This document shows, one piece after another, positions 35,793 to 44,305 of a DNA stretch of 64,000 nt. Positions within the stretch are counted from its first letter, which is position 1. The number at the start of each line of letters is the position of its first letter. Source of the stretch: JAVBMV01 sp031552145 (lineage in GTDB: Bacteria; Myxococcota; Myxococcia; Myxococcales; UBA5297); assembly GCA_031552145.1 (NCBI GenBank), contig JAVBMV010000005.1, positions 186,001-250,000 of the forward strand, written 5' to 3'. A program made the position numbers and the translations under genes. Under the pieces are notes generated by a model. The model had not been told where the DNA came from. It saw only the letters and a list, made by a program, of their open reading frames with translations, and did no database searches.

Positions 35793-38700
35793 GCGCGCGC
35801 CGAATGGCGCCCTGGTGCTGCTCCTGGGCGCGCTCGCTCTAGTGCTGGCCGGCTGCGGCGAGGCCACGCCGCAGAGGCGAGGGCAGCGCACCGCGCCTCT
35901 GGAGGGGGCGGTCACCATCACCTCGATCACGCCCGGCCGTTCGCCCGTGGAGGGTGGGGTGGTGGTCGAGCTGCGAGGCTCGGGCTTCTTCAAGGGCTTC
36001 GCGGCGAGCGCGCCGCTCGCCATCTTCGATACGCGGCTCACCTTTGGCGGCGTCGACGCGCTCGAGCTCTCGATCGTCACAGACGAGCTGATCGAGCTGT
36101 TGGCTCCGCCACACGCCGCGGGGGTGGTCGATGTGGAGCTGGTGAACCCCAACGGCACTGCGCTCTGCCCGGGCTGTTTCTCCTACTATGCGCCAGCGAC
36201 GCTCCATGGTCTCGCGCCAGCTTTTGGCCCCATGGGCGGTGGGACCGAAGTGCGCCTTACCGGAGTGAACTTCACCGAAGACCTCAACGTCGCCTTCGGC
36301 GATGCGCTCTCACCCCATGTGCAGCTCCTCTCCGCGACCGAGGCGCTCGTGGTGGCGCCCGCCTCCGCGGCCGCCGGACTCGTCGATGTCACCCTCTTCA
36401 ACCGCAGCGGCACCCACACGCTCTATCGGTCATTCCGGTATGACCGCGAGATGGTCGTCACGGCGCTCACGCCGCGCGGTGGCCCGCTCTCCGGCGGGAC
36501 GGAGGTCACGGTAGCGGGCAGGGGGCTCGGAATCATCGTGCGGGCATCGCTGGGGGGCGTGGACGCCCAACTTCTGCCAGGCGGCACCGAGGAACATTTG
36601 CGCCTCGTGAGCCCACCCTCGCCACAGGGGGGGGCGGTCGACCTGGTGCTCACCTCCGAGAACGAAATCTCGGTGCGCCTGGCGCGGGCCTTCGTCTATT
36701 ACGACGCCGCGCAGAGCACGCCTTCCGTCGTGAGCCTCTCGCCTTGGCATGGCGCTCTCTCTGGGGAGCTCGTTGAGCTTTACGGCACGGGGTTCGTGGC
36801 GGGGATGCGCGCCAGGCTGGGGGCAGCGGAGGTGGGGCTGGTGGTCTTGGATGGCAATCGCGCCGCGCTCATGATTCCTCCGGGCTCGAACGGCGCCGCC
36901 AATAGTTGGCTCGACCTCGAGCTGCTCGCGGAGGGTGTTTCGGTCGCCGCGCTCGCGCAGGCTTGGCGCTACGATCTCTTCCTTGCGTCGCTCTCTCCCG
37001 AGAGTGGCCCCTCCTCTGGCGGCGAACTCGTCACGCTCACCGGCGCGGGTTTCCGCGAGGGCGTCGGGCTGGAGGTCCTCTTCGGCGACCTGCCCGCGAC
37101 GGAGGTGGGTCGCGTCGACTCGGAGCACCTGGTCGCGCGCGCGCCGCCGGCAGCGGGGACACGAGTCGACGTGGTGGTGCGCGAGGCGGCCGACCACACA
37201 AACTCATCGCGCCGCGCGGCTGCCTTCGAATACCTCTTCCCGCCCCACGTGGCGCGCGTCTCTCCCGATAGGGGCGCGCAGGCGGGCGGCACGCTCGTTA
37301 CGCTCCAAGGTGCCGGCTTCGAGCCGGGGATCGTGTTTCTCTTCGGAGAGATCCCTCTGCGCGAGATGAAGCTCATCAACGCCTTTACCGCCGTGGGGAA
37401 GACGCCGCCGGGAGAGGTGGGCGTAGTCCACATCGAGACGCGGCTCGGCGAGCAGCGCACCGCTACTCCCGAGGCCTTCGAGTATTACGACCCCATCAAT
37501 CCGGGCGGCGGCAGCTCTGGAGGCCCGCTCGAGGGCACGCTCAACGTGACGGTGCTCTCTTCGCGGGTCGGTATCGTTCCGGTCGAGGGCGCGACCGTCA
37601 TCGTCGGCGAGAGCCTGGGCGCGCCGCTGCAGGGGCGGACCAACAAGAAGGGGCAGGTGACGCTTAGCGATGCATCACTGGTGAAGGCGGTGCCGGTCAC
37701 CGTGATGAAGGAGGGCTACCTGACGCAGACCATCGGAAGCCAGGCCTTCTCCGAGCTGACGGTCTATCTCACGAAGCTCACCGGGAGCGTCTTGGGGCCT
37801 GGCCCCGACATGCCCCCTCCCGTCGAGCCCGAGCCTGGCGGCGGCGGCGGCGGTGGCGGCGGCTCGACACGGGGCTACATCAGCGGCAAGGTGGTGGGCT
37901 TCAAGTTGCCGCGCGCGCTCAAGCCTACCGAGAGCGCCTACGCCGAGGTCTGGGTCGCGCCGCTCTCGCTCTATGCGACGCCGCCCCTCTACTCCACCGG
38001 CTACGAGCTCACTCCCTGGTCGCCGGGCGCGCGCGACACGCGCGACGCGCGGGAGGAGCATTGGAAGCTCACCAAGGATTCGGACTACTTCGCGGTCGCG
38101 GCGCCCAATGGCATCCGGACGCTCTATGCCCTCTATGGCATCCACGACAGCGAAACCGGAACCTTCACGCCCATCCTGATGGGGCTGCGGCGCGGGGTGG
38201 TGGTGCAGGGGGGACAGACGGCGCTCGATCAGCACATCGTCCTCTCGATGCACCTGGACAGGAGTTTTCCCGTGACGATCAAGGGCGCCCCCAAGCCAAT
38301 GGAGGGGGATCCGCCGCTCTCTCACGACCTCTATGCTTGGCTCAACCTGGGGAACGACGGTGTGGTCCCCATCGGCCGCGCCCGCGGCGCCGGCCCGCTC
38401 ACCTTCACGCAGATGCCCAGGCTCGATGGCGAGAACTTCATCTTTCTCGATGGGGTGGTCTCCTATGACGGCGCCTCGGACAGTTACGCGTTTCGCAAGC
38501 AGCTCGGAGATCTGACCCAGGGTGTCACGCTCGGGCCCATGCTCGACTTCATCTCCACCGTCAAGCCCGATTCGCTCTCGGGCGAGCCCTTCGACGGAAC
38601 ACTTCAGTTTGCGTGGAAGACGGGGGCGGTCCCCGACCTGATCTATGTGTCGATGCAGCTCTCGAGCACCGACTGGCGGTGGCAGGGCTATCTGCCCGGT

Positions 38701-38907
38701 GATGCCGACGCCTTCGTCATGCCCGCGGCGCTCATGGCGCAGCTCCGCGGCGAGGCAGCCAGCAGTTGGAGCTCCTATCTCTATGTGAGCGTCACCGCGG
38801 TGCGGACGGCGCGCTTCGACTTCGATTCATGGACCTACGGTAACTTCGACTTCGATGTCTGGAGCTCCCGCGCAGAGGGGACGCTCCGTATGACGGTGGC
38901 ACCATGA
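35782..38907 (+). CDS. Large IPT/TIG-repeat lipoprotein
   Basis: The 1041-residue protein has a lipobox (VLAGC, C25) and six IPT/TIG repeats between residues about 45 and 570. Each starts with the pattern S/T-P-x-x-G-P-x-x-G-G-x-x-V, for example SITPGRSPVEGG, LSPESGPSSGGELVTLTGAGF and VSPDRGAQAGGTLVTLQGAGF. A carboxypeptidase-regulatory-like domain follows (around 595-660), then a poly-glycine stretch (693-701) and a 340-residue C-terminal beta domain of unknown type. IPT repeats are immunoglobulin-like and common in adhesins. The 35782 ATG overlaps the previous stop by 11 bases, so translation is coupled. Confidence 0.85.
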   Translation: MCGERAPNGALVLLLGALALVLAGCGEATPQRRGQRTAPLEGAVTITSITPGRSPVEGGVVVELRGSGFFKGFAASAPLAIFDTRLTFGGVDALELSIVTDELIELLAPPHAAGVVDVELVNPNGTALCPGCFSYYAPATLHGLAPAFGPMGGGTEVRLTGVNFTEDLNVAFGDALSPHVQLLSATEALVVAPASAAAGLVDVTLFNRSGTHTLYRSFRYDREMVVTALTPRGGPLSGGTEVTVAGRGLGIIVRASLGGVDAQLLPGGTEEHLRLVSPPSPQGGAVDLVLTSENEISVRLARAFVYYDAAQSTPSVVSLSPWHGALSGELVELYGTGFVAGMRARLGAAEVGLVVLDGNRAALMIPPGSNGAANSWLDLELLAEGVSVAALAQAWRYDLFLASLSPESGPSSGGELVTLTGAGFREGVGLEVLFGDLPATEVGRVDSEHLVARAPPAAGTRVDVVVREAADHTNSSRRAAAFEYLFPPHVARVSPDRGAQAGGTLVTLQGAGFEPGIVFLFGEIPLREMKLINAFTAVGKTPPGEVGVVHIETRLGEQRTATPEAFEYYDPINPGGGSSGGPLEGTLNVTVLSSRVGIVPVEGATVIVGESLGAPLQGRTNKKGQVTLSDASLVKAVPVTVMKEGYLTQTIGSQAFSELTVYLTKLTGSVLGPGPDMPPPVEPEPGGGGGGGGGSTRGYISGKVVGFKLPRALKPTESAYAEVWVAPLSLYATPPLYSTGYELTPWSPGARDTRDAREEHWKLTKDSDYFAVAAPNGIRTLYALYGIHDSETGTFTPILMGLRRGVVVQGGQTALDQHIVLSMHLDRSFPVTIKGAPKPMEGDPPLSHDLYAWLNLGNDGVVPIGRARGAGPLTFTQMPRLDGENFIFLDGVVSYDGASDSYAFRKQLGDLTQGVTLGPMLDFISTVKPDSLSGEPFDGTLQFAWKTGAVPDLIYVSMQLSSTDWRWQGYLPGDADAFVMPAALMAQLRGEAASSWSSYLYVSVTAVRTARFDFDSWTYGNFDFDVWSSRAEGTLRMTVAP

Positions 38908-40067
38908 GAGCTCAAACGGTCGGTCTCCTCGCGGCGGCGCTGCTGCTGGGCGCGGGGTGTGACAAGAAGGTGGTGGTGGAGGGAGGCTGCGAGCTCGACA
39001 GCGACTGCGGCGACGTGGCGCTCTTCAAGTGCAACGTCCGGGGCGGCGACTGCCGCTGCAAGGCCGACCAAGCCTGCGCGGCGGGGGAGAGCTGCAACGC
39101 GCTGGGCTTCTGTCAAAAGAAGATCGGCTGCGCCAACAACCTCGACTGTCCCTCCGACTATTTCTGCGACATCGCCAGCGCCCAGTGCCTCAAGACGAGC
39201 CTCTGCACCTCCGACTCGCAGTGCGCCTTCGGCGAGTATTGCAACCCAAGTTTTGGCAGGTGCAGCGCGGGGTGCCGCTCCAGCGGCGACTGCGTGCTGG
39301 GGCAAGTTTGCTACTGCGAGTCGCGCGAGGGAGGAACGATCACCGAGGAGACCTGCGCCTGCGACGGGGTCACCGACGCCGAGCGCGCCGCCTGCGCTGT
39401 GGGCAAATGCGTGGAGGGGAGCTGCGAGGACAGCAGTTACTGTGGGTGGGGACAATACTGCCGCGAGCCGCCCGAAGGCGGGCGCAAGCGCTGCGTCGAC
39501 GCCTGGACGCAGGAGACTCCCTTCTGCGACGGCTGCGACTCCTACGCCAGGGATGCCTGTGGCGAGGGGCCCAACTTCTGCCTCTACAGCACCTACAACC
39601 AGATCGACTATTGCGGGGTCCATTGCAGGCTGGGCTACCCCGACGAGTGCCCCAACGGCTACGACTGCTCCAACGTCGTGGTCTTCTGGAGCAACACCAA
39701 GTGTGTTCCACCCAGCGTGGGAGGCGGTCTCTACCAGTGCGCGCTCCACCCCAGCCTGCCCTGCCAAGAGGACGCGGATTGCCCCATCGACGGGCTCTGC
39801 GATCCCGTAGCGAAGCAGTGTCGGGCGCGCTGCGTCGAGCGCGAGAATGCCAACGAGGGGATCTGCGCTTGCATCGTCGACAACGACTGCGCCCAGGATG
39901 CATGTGTCGCCGGCTATTGCAGCAACACGAAGAAGCGGTGCGACTCCAGTAAGCCCTGCACCACCGTCCGCTGCGTCGATCTGGGCGATCACGGCGGGTG
40001 CGTCATCGGCGCCAACTGCAAACCCTACACTGGGCTCACCTGCCAGGAGCTGCGCGGCGAGCAGTAG
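38904..40067 (+). CDS. Cys-rich Dickkopf-like lipoprotein
   Basis: The 387-residue protein has a lipobox (LLGAGC, C19) and is made almost entirely of cysteine-rich repeats (CELDSDCGDVALFKCNV, CTSDSQCAFGEYCNPSFG, and so on), with more than 45 cysteines. Such proteins form disulfide-knotted surface filaments or binding modules. It overlaps the preceding gene (ATGA) and is the last of the operon. The hairpin GGGCC TCA GGCCC (40068-40080) follows the stop codon at once and includes the stop of the convergent hemF; there is no U-run. Confidence 0.82.
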   Translation: MRAQTVGLLAAALLLGAGCDKKVVVEGGCELDSDCGDVALFKCNVRGGDCRCKADQACAAGESCNALGFCQKKIGCANNLDCPSDYFCDIASAQCLKTSLCTSDSQCAFGEYCNPSFGRCSAGCRSSGDCVLGQVCYCESREGGTITEETCACDGVTDAERAACAVGKCVEGSCEDSSYCGWGQYCREPPEGGRKRCVDAWTQETPFCDGCDSYARDACGEGPNFCLYSTYNQIDYCGVHCRLGYPDECPNGYDCSNVVVFWSNTKCVPPSVGGGLYQCALHPSLPCQEDADCPIDGLCDPVAKQCRARCVERENANEGICACIVDNDCAQDACVAGYCSNTKKRCDSSKPCTTVRCVDLGDHGGCVIGANCKPYTGLTCQELRGEQ

Positions 40068-40071
40068 GGCC

Positions 40072-40992
40072 TCAGGCCCAGTCTCGGGGCGCGGTCAGTA
40101 CTTCCATCAGTCGCCCCTCGCGGCTGTCGGGCTGGGGCCGGTGGTCGTAGCGCCAGGCCGCGAGCGGCGGCAACGACATCAGGATCGACTCGGTGCGCCC
40201 CTTCGTCGCCAGCCCGAAGGCGGTGCCGCGATCGCACAGCAGGTTGAACTCGGCGTAGCGCCCCCTTCGCCAGAGCTGGAAGGCGCGCTCCCGCTCGCCG
40301 TAGGGCTCGCCGCGGCGCCTTTCCACGATGGGCAGGTAGGAGGGGAGGAAGCTCTCCCAGACCGCGGGGAGCAGCGTATGCATCGGCGCGGTGGCGCCGT
40401 CGACCTGGTCGAAGAAGATGCCCCCCACGCCGCGATGCTCGCCGCGGTGCGGCAGGAAGAAGTAGTCGTCGCAGGCCCGCTTGAAGCGCGGGTAGAGCTC
40501 GGCGCCGTAGGGGTCGCAGGCGCGCTTCAGCGCCCGGTGGAAGTGCGCGGCGTCTTCGTCGAAGAGATAACAGGGGGTCAGATCGCTCCCGCCGCCAAAG
40601 AGGAAGGTGGAGCTCGCCGAGCCGTCGCGAGCGGCGGAGTCGCCGTCGGGCGTGTCTTTGAGGCCGCGGGCGATGACCCGATAGTTGGCGTGGACGATCG
40701 GCACCATGGGGCTCTTGGGGTGCAGCACGATCGAGACGCCCATCGCCCTGAAGCAGGGCCCAGCGCCGCTCATGGTAGTGGCAAGCGGCTCTGGCAGCAG
40801 GCCAAAGACCTCGGAGAAGTTGACCCCGGCCCGCTCAAAGATTTCTCCACCCTCGAGCACGCGAGAGTCGCCACCCCCGCCGCCCTCGCGCTTCCAGGGG
40901 TCGGCGGTAAAGCGCGCCGTGGGTTCCAGCGCCTCCAGCGCCCGGCAGACGCTCTCTTGAAAGGCGACGAGCCCCTCCCTCAGCGCCCTCAT
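40072..40992 (-). CDS. hemF: Aerobic coproporphyrinogen III oxidase
   Basis: HemF oxidatively decarboxylates coproporphyrinogen III to protoporphyrinogen IX using oxygen. The 306-residue protein has the family motifs VPIVHANYRVIA, FGGGSDLTPCYLFDEDA and GGIFFDQVDG. The product end is only four bases from the convergent lipoprotein gene. Its ATG overlaps the hemE stop (ATGA), so the two consecutive haem genes are translationally coupled. An oxygen-dependent enzyme indicates aerobic or facultative life. Confidence 0.96.
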   Translation of the reverse strand: MRALREGLVAFQESVCRALEALEPTARFTADPWKREGGGGGDSRVLEGGEIFERAGVNFSEVFGLLPEPLATTMSGAGPCFRAMGVSIVLHPKSPMVPIVHANYRVIARGLKDTPDGDSAARDGSASSTFLFGGGSDLTPCYLFDEDAAHFHRALKRACDPYGAELYPRFKRACDDYFFLPHRGEHRGVGGIFFDQVDGATAPMHTLLPAVWESFLPSYLPIVERRRGEPYGERERAFQLWRRGRYAEFNLLCDRGTAFGLATKGRTESILMSLPPLAAWRYDHRPQPDSREGRLMEVLTAPRDWA

Positions 40993-42044
40993 GGGGTGGC
41001 GCCCCTCTCCGCGCGCAGCCGCTCCGAGAGCGCGTGGACCCGCTCCACCATGAAGCGCGCCTTCTCTGGTTGCGTCGGGGGCAGGATTCCATGGCCCAAG
41101 TTGAAGATGTGGCCTACGGGCCCGGCGCGCCGCAGCGTGTCGAGGATGCGCGCCTCCAACTCGTCGTCGGGGAGGAAGAGCGCGCAGGGATCGAGGTTGC
41201 CCTGAATGCCGACGCCCGCTCCGAGCCGCGCGCGCGCCACGTCGGGTTCGATCCGCCAGTCGAGGCCAACCACGTCGGCGCCCGTGCGCGCCAGGCGCTC
41301 CAGCAGCGTCGAGGCGCCCGTCGCGAAGAGGATCGCCGGTGCCCCCTCGGCGTGGGCCGCCTCTACGAGTCGGGAGAGATACGGGAGCGACCAGCGCTCG
41401 AAGTCGGCGGGAGAGAGCTCGCCGCCCCAGCTATCGAAGACCTGCACCAGGTCGGCGCCCGCCCGAATCTGCGCGCGGAGCGAGAGCGCCAGCGTCTGGG
41501 TCAACTTCTCGAAGAGCTGCTCGGCGAGGCGCGGCTCCTCGTATAGGAATCGCTTGGTCCTCAAAAAGTTCTTGGTCGAGCCCCCCTCGATCATGTAGGC
41601 GGCCAGCGTAAAGGGCGCCCCGGTGAAGCCGATGAGCGGGACGCGCTCCGCGAGCTCCCGCTTCGTAAGGCGCAGCGCCTCTCCCACGAAGCGCAGCTCC
41701 CGCTCTGGGTCGGGGATGGCGAGCCGCGCGACGTCCGCCGCCGAGCGGATCGGATCGGCGAAGTGTGGCCCGGCGTCGTCGAGCGAGAGCGAGAGCCCCA
41801 TCGCCTCGGCGGGGAGCAGGATGTCCGAGAAGATGATGGCCGCGTCGACGCCCAAGAGCTCCACCGGCTGGAGCGTCACCTCCGCGGCCAGCTCCGGGCT
41901 CTTGCAGAGCGACAGGAAGTCGGTGCGCGCGCGCACGGCGCGGTACTGGGGCAGGTAGCGTCCCGCCTGGCGCATGATCCAGACGGGAGTGCGGGGAGTA
42001 GGCTCGCGGCGGCAGGCGGTCAGGAGCAGGTCGTTCTTAGGCAT
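40989..42044 (-). CDS. hemE: Uroporphyrinogen decarboxylase
   Basis: HemE converts uroporphyrinogen III to coproporphyrinogen III, the substrate of HemF. The 351-residue protein begins with the family signature PVWIMRQAGRYLPQYRAVR, and has IIFSDILLPAEAMG and FDSWGGELSPADF; the C-terminal part HIFNLGHGILPPTQPE completes the pattern. The ATG at 42044 has a weak ribosome binding site. Directly upstream on the same strand, 106 bases away, is a small unrelated gene. Confidence 0.97.
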   Translation of the reverse strand: MPKNDLLLTACRREPTPRTPVWIMRQAGRYLPQYRAVRARTDFLSLCKSPELAAEVTLQPVELLGVDAAIIFSDILLPAEAMGLSLSLDDAGPHFADPIRSAADVARLAIPDPERELRFVGEALRLTKRELAERVPLIGFTGAPFTLAAYMIEGGSTKNFLRTKRFLYEEPRLAEQLFEKLTQTLALSLRAQIRAGADLVQVFDSWGGELSPADFERWSLPYLSRLVEAAHAEGAPAILFATGASTLLERLARTGADVVGLDWRIEPDVARARLGAGVGIQGNLDPCALFLPDDELEARILDTLRRAGPVGHIFNLGHGILPPTQPEKARFMVERVHALSERLRAERGATP

Positions 42045-42150
42045 AGGGCGATCAAGCCCGACTGACGCGGGCGGTCAAGCACCCAAGGGATAACGGCCCG
42101 CTTTTCCGCGCGCCCCCCAACTTGGGCGGGTGCGCCGCCGCTGGTACCGC

Positions 42151-42438
42151 TTAGCCGGCCCCAATCTCGTCCTGGCGCTCCTTGGGGTTGCTGGTCCAGT
42201 CGTGCTCTTCCGGCAGGCTCCCCCCGCCTTGGTTCTCGAAGGCGAGCCATTCGCGATCGTTGTGCTCTGGCACGGCGTCGTAGCCCAACTGGGGTGGCTC
42301 GAGCGTCACGCGCTGTCGCTCGGGCAACTCGAAGGGAGGGATCGGGGGCATCGGCAAGGTCATGGCAGGCCTCCAGCGTCGCGAGACCTTAGGCATCGGC
42401 GCGCGCTCAATGCGCTGGTAGTTCCCCTTGGGTAGCAT
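42151..42438 (-). CDS. Small proline-rich protein of unknown function
   Basis: This 95-residue protein has a very good ribosome binding site (GAGGAGG, six bases before the ATG at 42438), so I believe it is real. It is basic and proline-rich at the start (PKGNYQRIERAPMPKVSRRW, then MPPIPPFELPE) and acidic, Gly/Asn/Glu-rich at the end. It has no signal peptide or transmembrane segment and no cysteine. It may be disordered. It lies upstream of hemE-hemF and is divergent from the dgkA-like gene. I recognise no family. Confidence 0.6.
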   Translation of the reverse strand: MLPKGNYQRIERAPMPKVSRRWRPAMTLPMPPIPPFELPERQRVTLEPPQLGYDAVPEHNDREWLAFENQGGGSLPEEHDWTSNPKERQDEIGAG

Positions 42439-42749
42439 CAATGACCTCCTCGAAGGGAGCATTGTCGCCAGCGCTACCAGGGCTCGGGTGTCTGGCGCCG
42501 CTCCCTCTCCTTGCCGTGCCCATGGAGGCGCGCGGCGGGCTCCAGTGCCGTGAGCGCCGAGCGGCAGAGCGCCTCCCGCTCGGAGGGTGGCCCCACCCTC
42601 GGCGGCGCCGCGCTCTCTCCCCCCCGCCCAAGCTCCTCGCCAGGGAGCGGCAGCTCTCTCTTCTCGTTCCGTTCCATTCCCGCCTCAGCCTCAATCTGAC
42701 AACACCCGGGCGCGCGGGAATTGCGCACTCTGGAAGGTGTTGCGTCGCC
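42439..42749. other. Intergenic gap between small protein and dgkA-like gene
   Basis: The frame of the dgkA-like gene is open upstream to an ATG at 42441, but that stretch is proline/arginine-rich in translation and lacks the kinase pattern, so I treat it as non-coding. Divergent promoters for both neighbours should lie here. I could not identify a convincing -35/-10 pair. Several GC-rich palindromes (for example CCCGGGCGCGCGGG at about 42708) are present. Confidence 0.4.
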
Positions 42750-43439
42750 ATGCCCAAGAGCGCGCGCCCCCTGCTCCCCCGACCCCTCTTCAGTGTAGTG
42801 CCCGCCGTGCCCCCTCCTCGGGAAGAGGGGGCGCCCCCCAAGCCACACAGAGGCTCGCTTGGGAGCGCGATAAGCCACGCGCTCGATGGGCTGATCGAGA
42901 CGGCCGCCCAGGAGCGGAGCTTTAGGCTCCAGGTCGCGGTGGGCACCGCGGTGGCGGCCTTCGGCGCGCTCCAGGCGCTCTCCTTCGGCGAACAGGTGTC
43001 GCTCCTCGCCTGCATCGCGCTGGTCCTCTTCGCCGAGCTGCTCAACACCGCGGTCGAGGCGGTCGTCGATCTGGCCTCGCCCGGCCTCCATCCCCTCGCG
43101 CGTCGCGCGAAGGACTCGGCGGCGGCGGCGGTGGCTGTCATGGCTGTCGCTTCGCTCGGCGTGGCGACAGCGCTCCTCCATTCGCGCTTTGCCCAGGTGC
43201 TGGAGGGTGGGGCAGCGCCGCGCCGCCTGCTTCTCCACGTTGGACTTGCGGCGCTCGCCGCCCTCTGCTCCCTGGGCCTCATGGCGGGCCGGCGATGGCG
43301 CCCTGCCGCGCGCCTCTCGGTTGGGCTGCTCGGTGCCGTCGCGCTGGCGGCGGTGGCACTGATGAGCGCCTCGCCCGTTATGGCCGCCGCCGCCGCCGCG
43401 CTCTTCGCGCTCGCGGCAGCTGCGGCTCGGCGGGGGTGA
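42750..43439 (+). CDS. dgkA: Diacylglycerol kinase-like membrane protein with C-terminal extension
   Basis: This protein resembles prokaryotic diacylglycerol/undecaprenol kinases. Residues 40-150 hold ERSFRLQVAVG, the membrane helices and the catalytic-site motif LLNTAVEAVVDL, followed by HPLARRAKDSAAAAVAV. The reaction is phosphorylation of a lipid alcohol at the inner membrane. At 229 residues it is much longer than the usual 120: about three further hydrophobic segments are appended at the C-terminus. The start at 42750 (MPKSARPL) is provisional, with GGAAGG 11 bases upstream. Whether the lipid is diacylglycerol or undecaprenol is not visible. Confidence 0.8.
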   Translation: MPKSARPLLPRPLFSVVPAVPPPREEGAPPKPHRGSLGSAISHALDGLIETAAQERSFRLQVAVGTAVAAFGALQALSFGEQVSLLACIALVLFAELLNTAVEAVVDLASPGLHPLARRAKDSAAAAVAVMAVASLGVATALLHSRFAQVLEGGAAPRRLLLHVGLAALAALCSLGLMAGRRWRPAARLSVGLLGAVALAAVALMSASPVMAAAAAALFALAAAAARRG

Positions 43440-43559
43440 GTTCCGATATTCGTTGAGGCCCACCCGCCAGTCCAGCCATCCACGTGGAGAGCGAAAGATG
43501 TTGTTACCTCAACAAATTCGATGTTTGTTTTTCACTAACATGTTTTCCTCGGGGCGGCG

Positions 43560-44105
43560 GTGCACTCCCAGGGGAAGCTGGAGAGCAGTGAGCGGCGCAT
43601 CGCGCTGGGTAAGGCGCTCTTCTTCGACGAGCGTCTGGGCGCGGACAGCAAGGTCTCGTGCGCGATGTACCACCGACCCAACCACGCCTTCGCCGGGGCA
43701 CCCTCCACGCCCACAGGAGTGCATGGGCGCACGCTGACGCGCAACGTGCCCAGCTTGGCCGACACTACCCAGGCGAAGCCGCGCTGCTGGGATGGGCGGT
43801 GCGGGACAGTGGAGGAGATCGCCTTCGCCGCCTTCCTCGATCCCAACGAGTTTGGCCAGGAACGGCCAAAGGATGTCGGCCATTTCCTCAACCCGGGATT
43901 GCGCAACGTGGCGCTCACGGCACACTACATGCATGACACCAAGCTCACGACGCTGCAAGAGGCGGTGGAACGAGGGGCTCGGTCAACTCGGTCAGGAACG
44001 TGCGCGAAAGGGCTTGAACATGCTCCGACAATCGAGATCCGTCCGGGCCTAAAATTCGTGATCATGGTCACAAGGGACATCGTCCTGCCGCCATGGCAAT
44101 GCTGA
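43560..44105 (+). pseudogene. Decayed di-haem cytochrome c peroxidase/MauG-like gene
   Basis: The frame encodes recognisable pieces of a bacterial di-haem peroxidase: GKALFFDERLGADSKVSC, then TRNVPSLADTT, WDGRCGTVEEIAFAAFLDPNEFG and HFLNPGLRNVALTAHYMHD. The first haem motif CxxCH reads CAMYH, so the second cysteine is lost. The whole middle third with the second haem site is absent (about 130-150 residues deleted, joined at about 43855-43880). There is no signal peptide, and the last 55 codons have no family resemblance. The product would not bind haem properly. It lies at the left edge of a less GC-rich accessory segment. Confidence 0.72.
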
Positions 44106-44196
44106 TTTCCGCAGGCCTCAACGAAGCGTTATCACTGGGAGGGTCGGCCCCTCCACTAGTCCCTGATACTTAACGTTTTTTGATCTGGCTCCACTC

Positions 44197-44225
44197 TTGA
44201 CATCTCTGTGGTTTTTCGCTAGCAG
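44197..44225 (+). promoter_or_regulatory. Sigma70-type promoter before the S74-domain gene
   Basis: A perfect TTGACA (44197-44202), 17 bases, and TAGCAG (44220-44225), located 80 bases before the gene at 44306. It is the best -35 element I saw in the window. It could drive the four following same-strand genes. The rest of the 200-base gap shows only a short GGAGGG/CCCTCC hairpin at about 44140. Confidence 0.45.
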
Positions 44226-44305
44226 TCGTACCGCAGCATAGTCGCATGGAGGGTGTGCGACACATGGAGCGTCGCTCGCCCTGCATGCTAAGCGAGGAGA
44301 TGGCC

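Noticed and set aside
37840..37865. The GGC-repeat in the IPT gene as a phase-variable tract
   Set aside because: It is interrupted and a triplet repeat, so length changes would keep the frame; it most likely encodes a flexible glycine linker.
40072..42044. A complete haem biosynthesis operon
   Set aside because: Only hemE and hemF are present; the upstream gene is a small unrelated protein.
44130..44190. GGAGGG/CCCTCC hairpin and later T6 as a terminator for the peroxidase relic
   Set aside because: The U-run is about 25 bases from the stem, too far for an intrinsic terminator.
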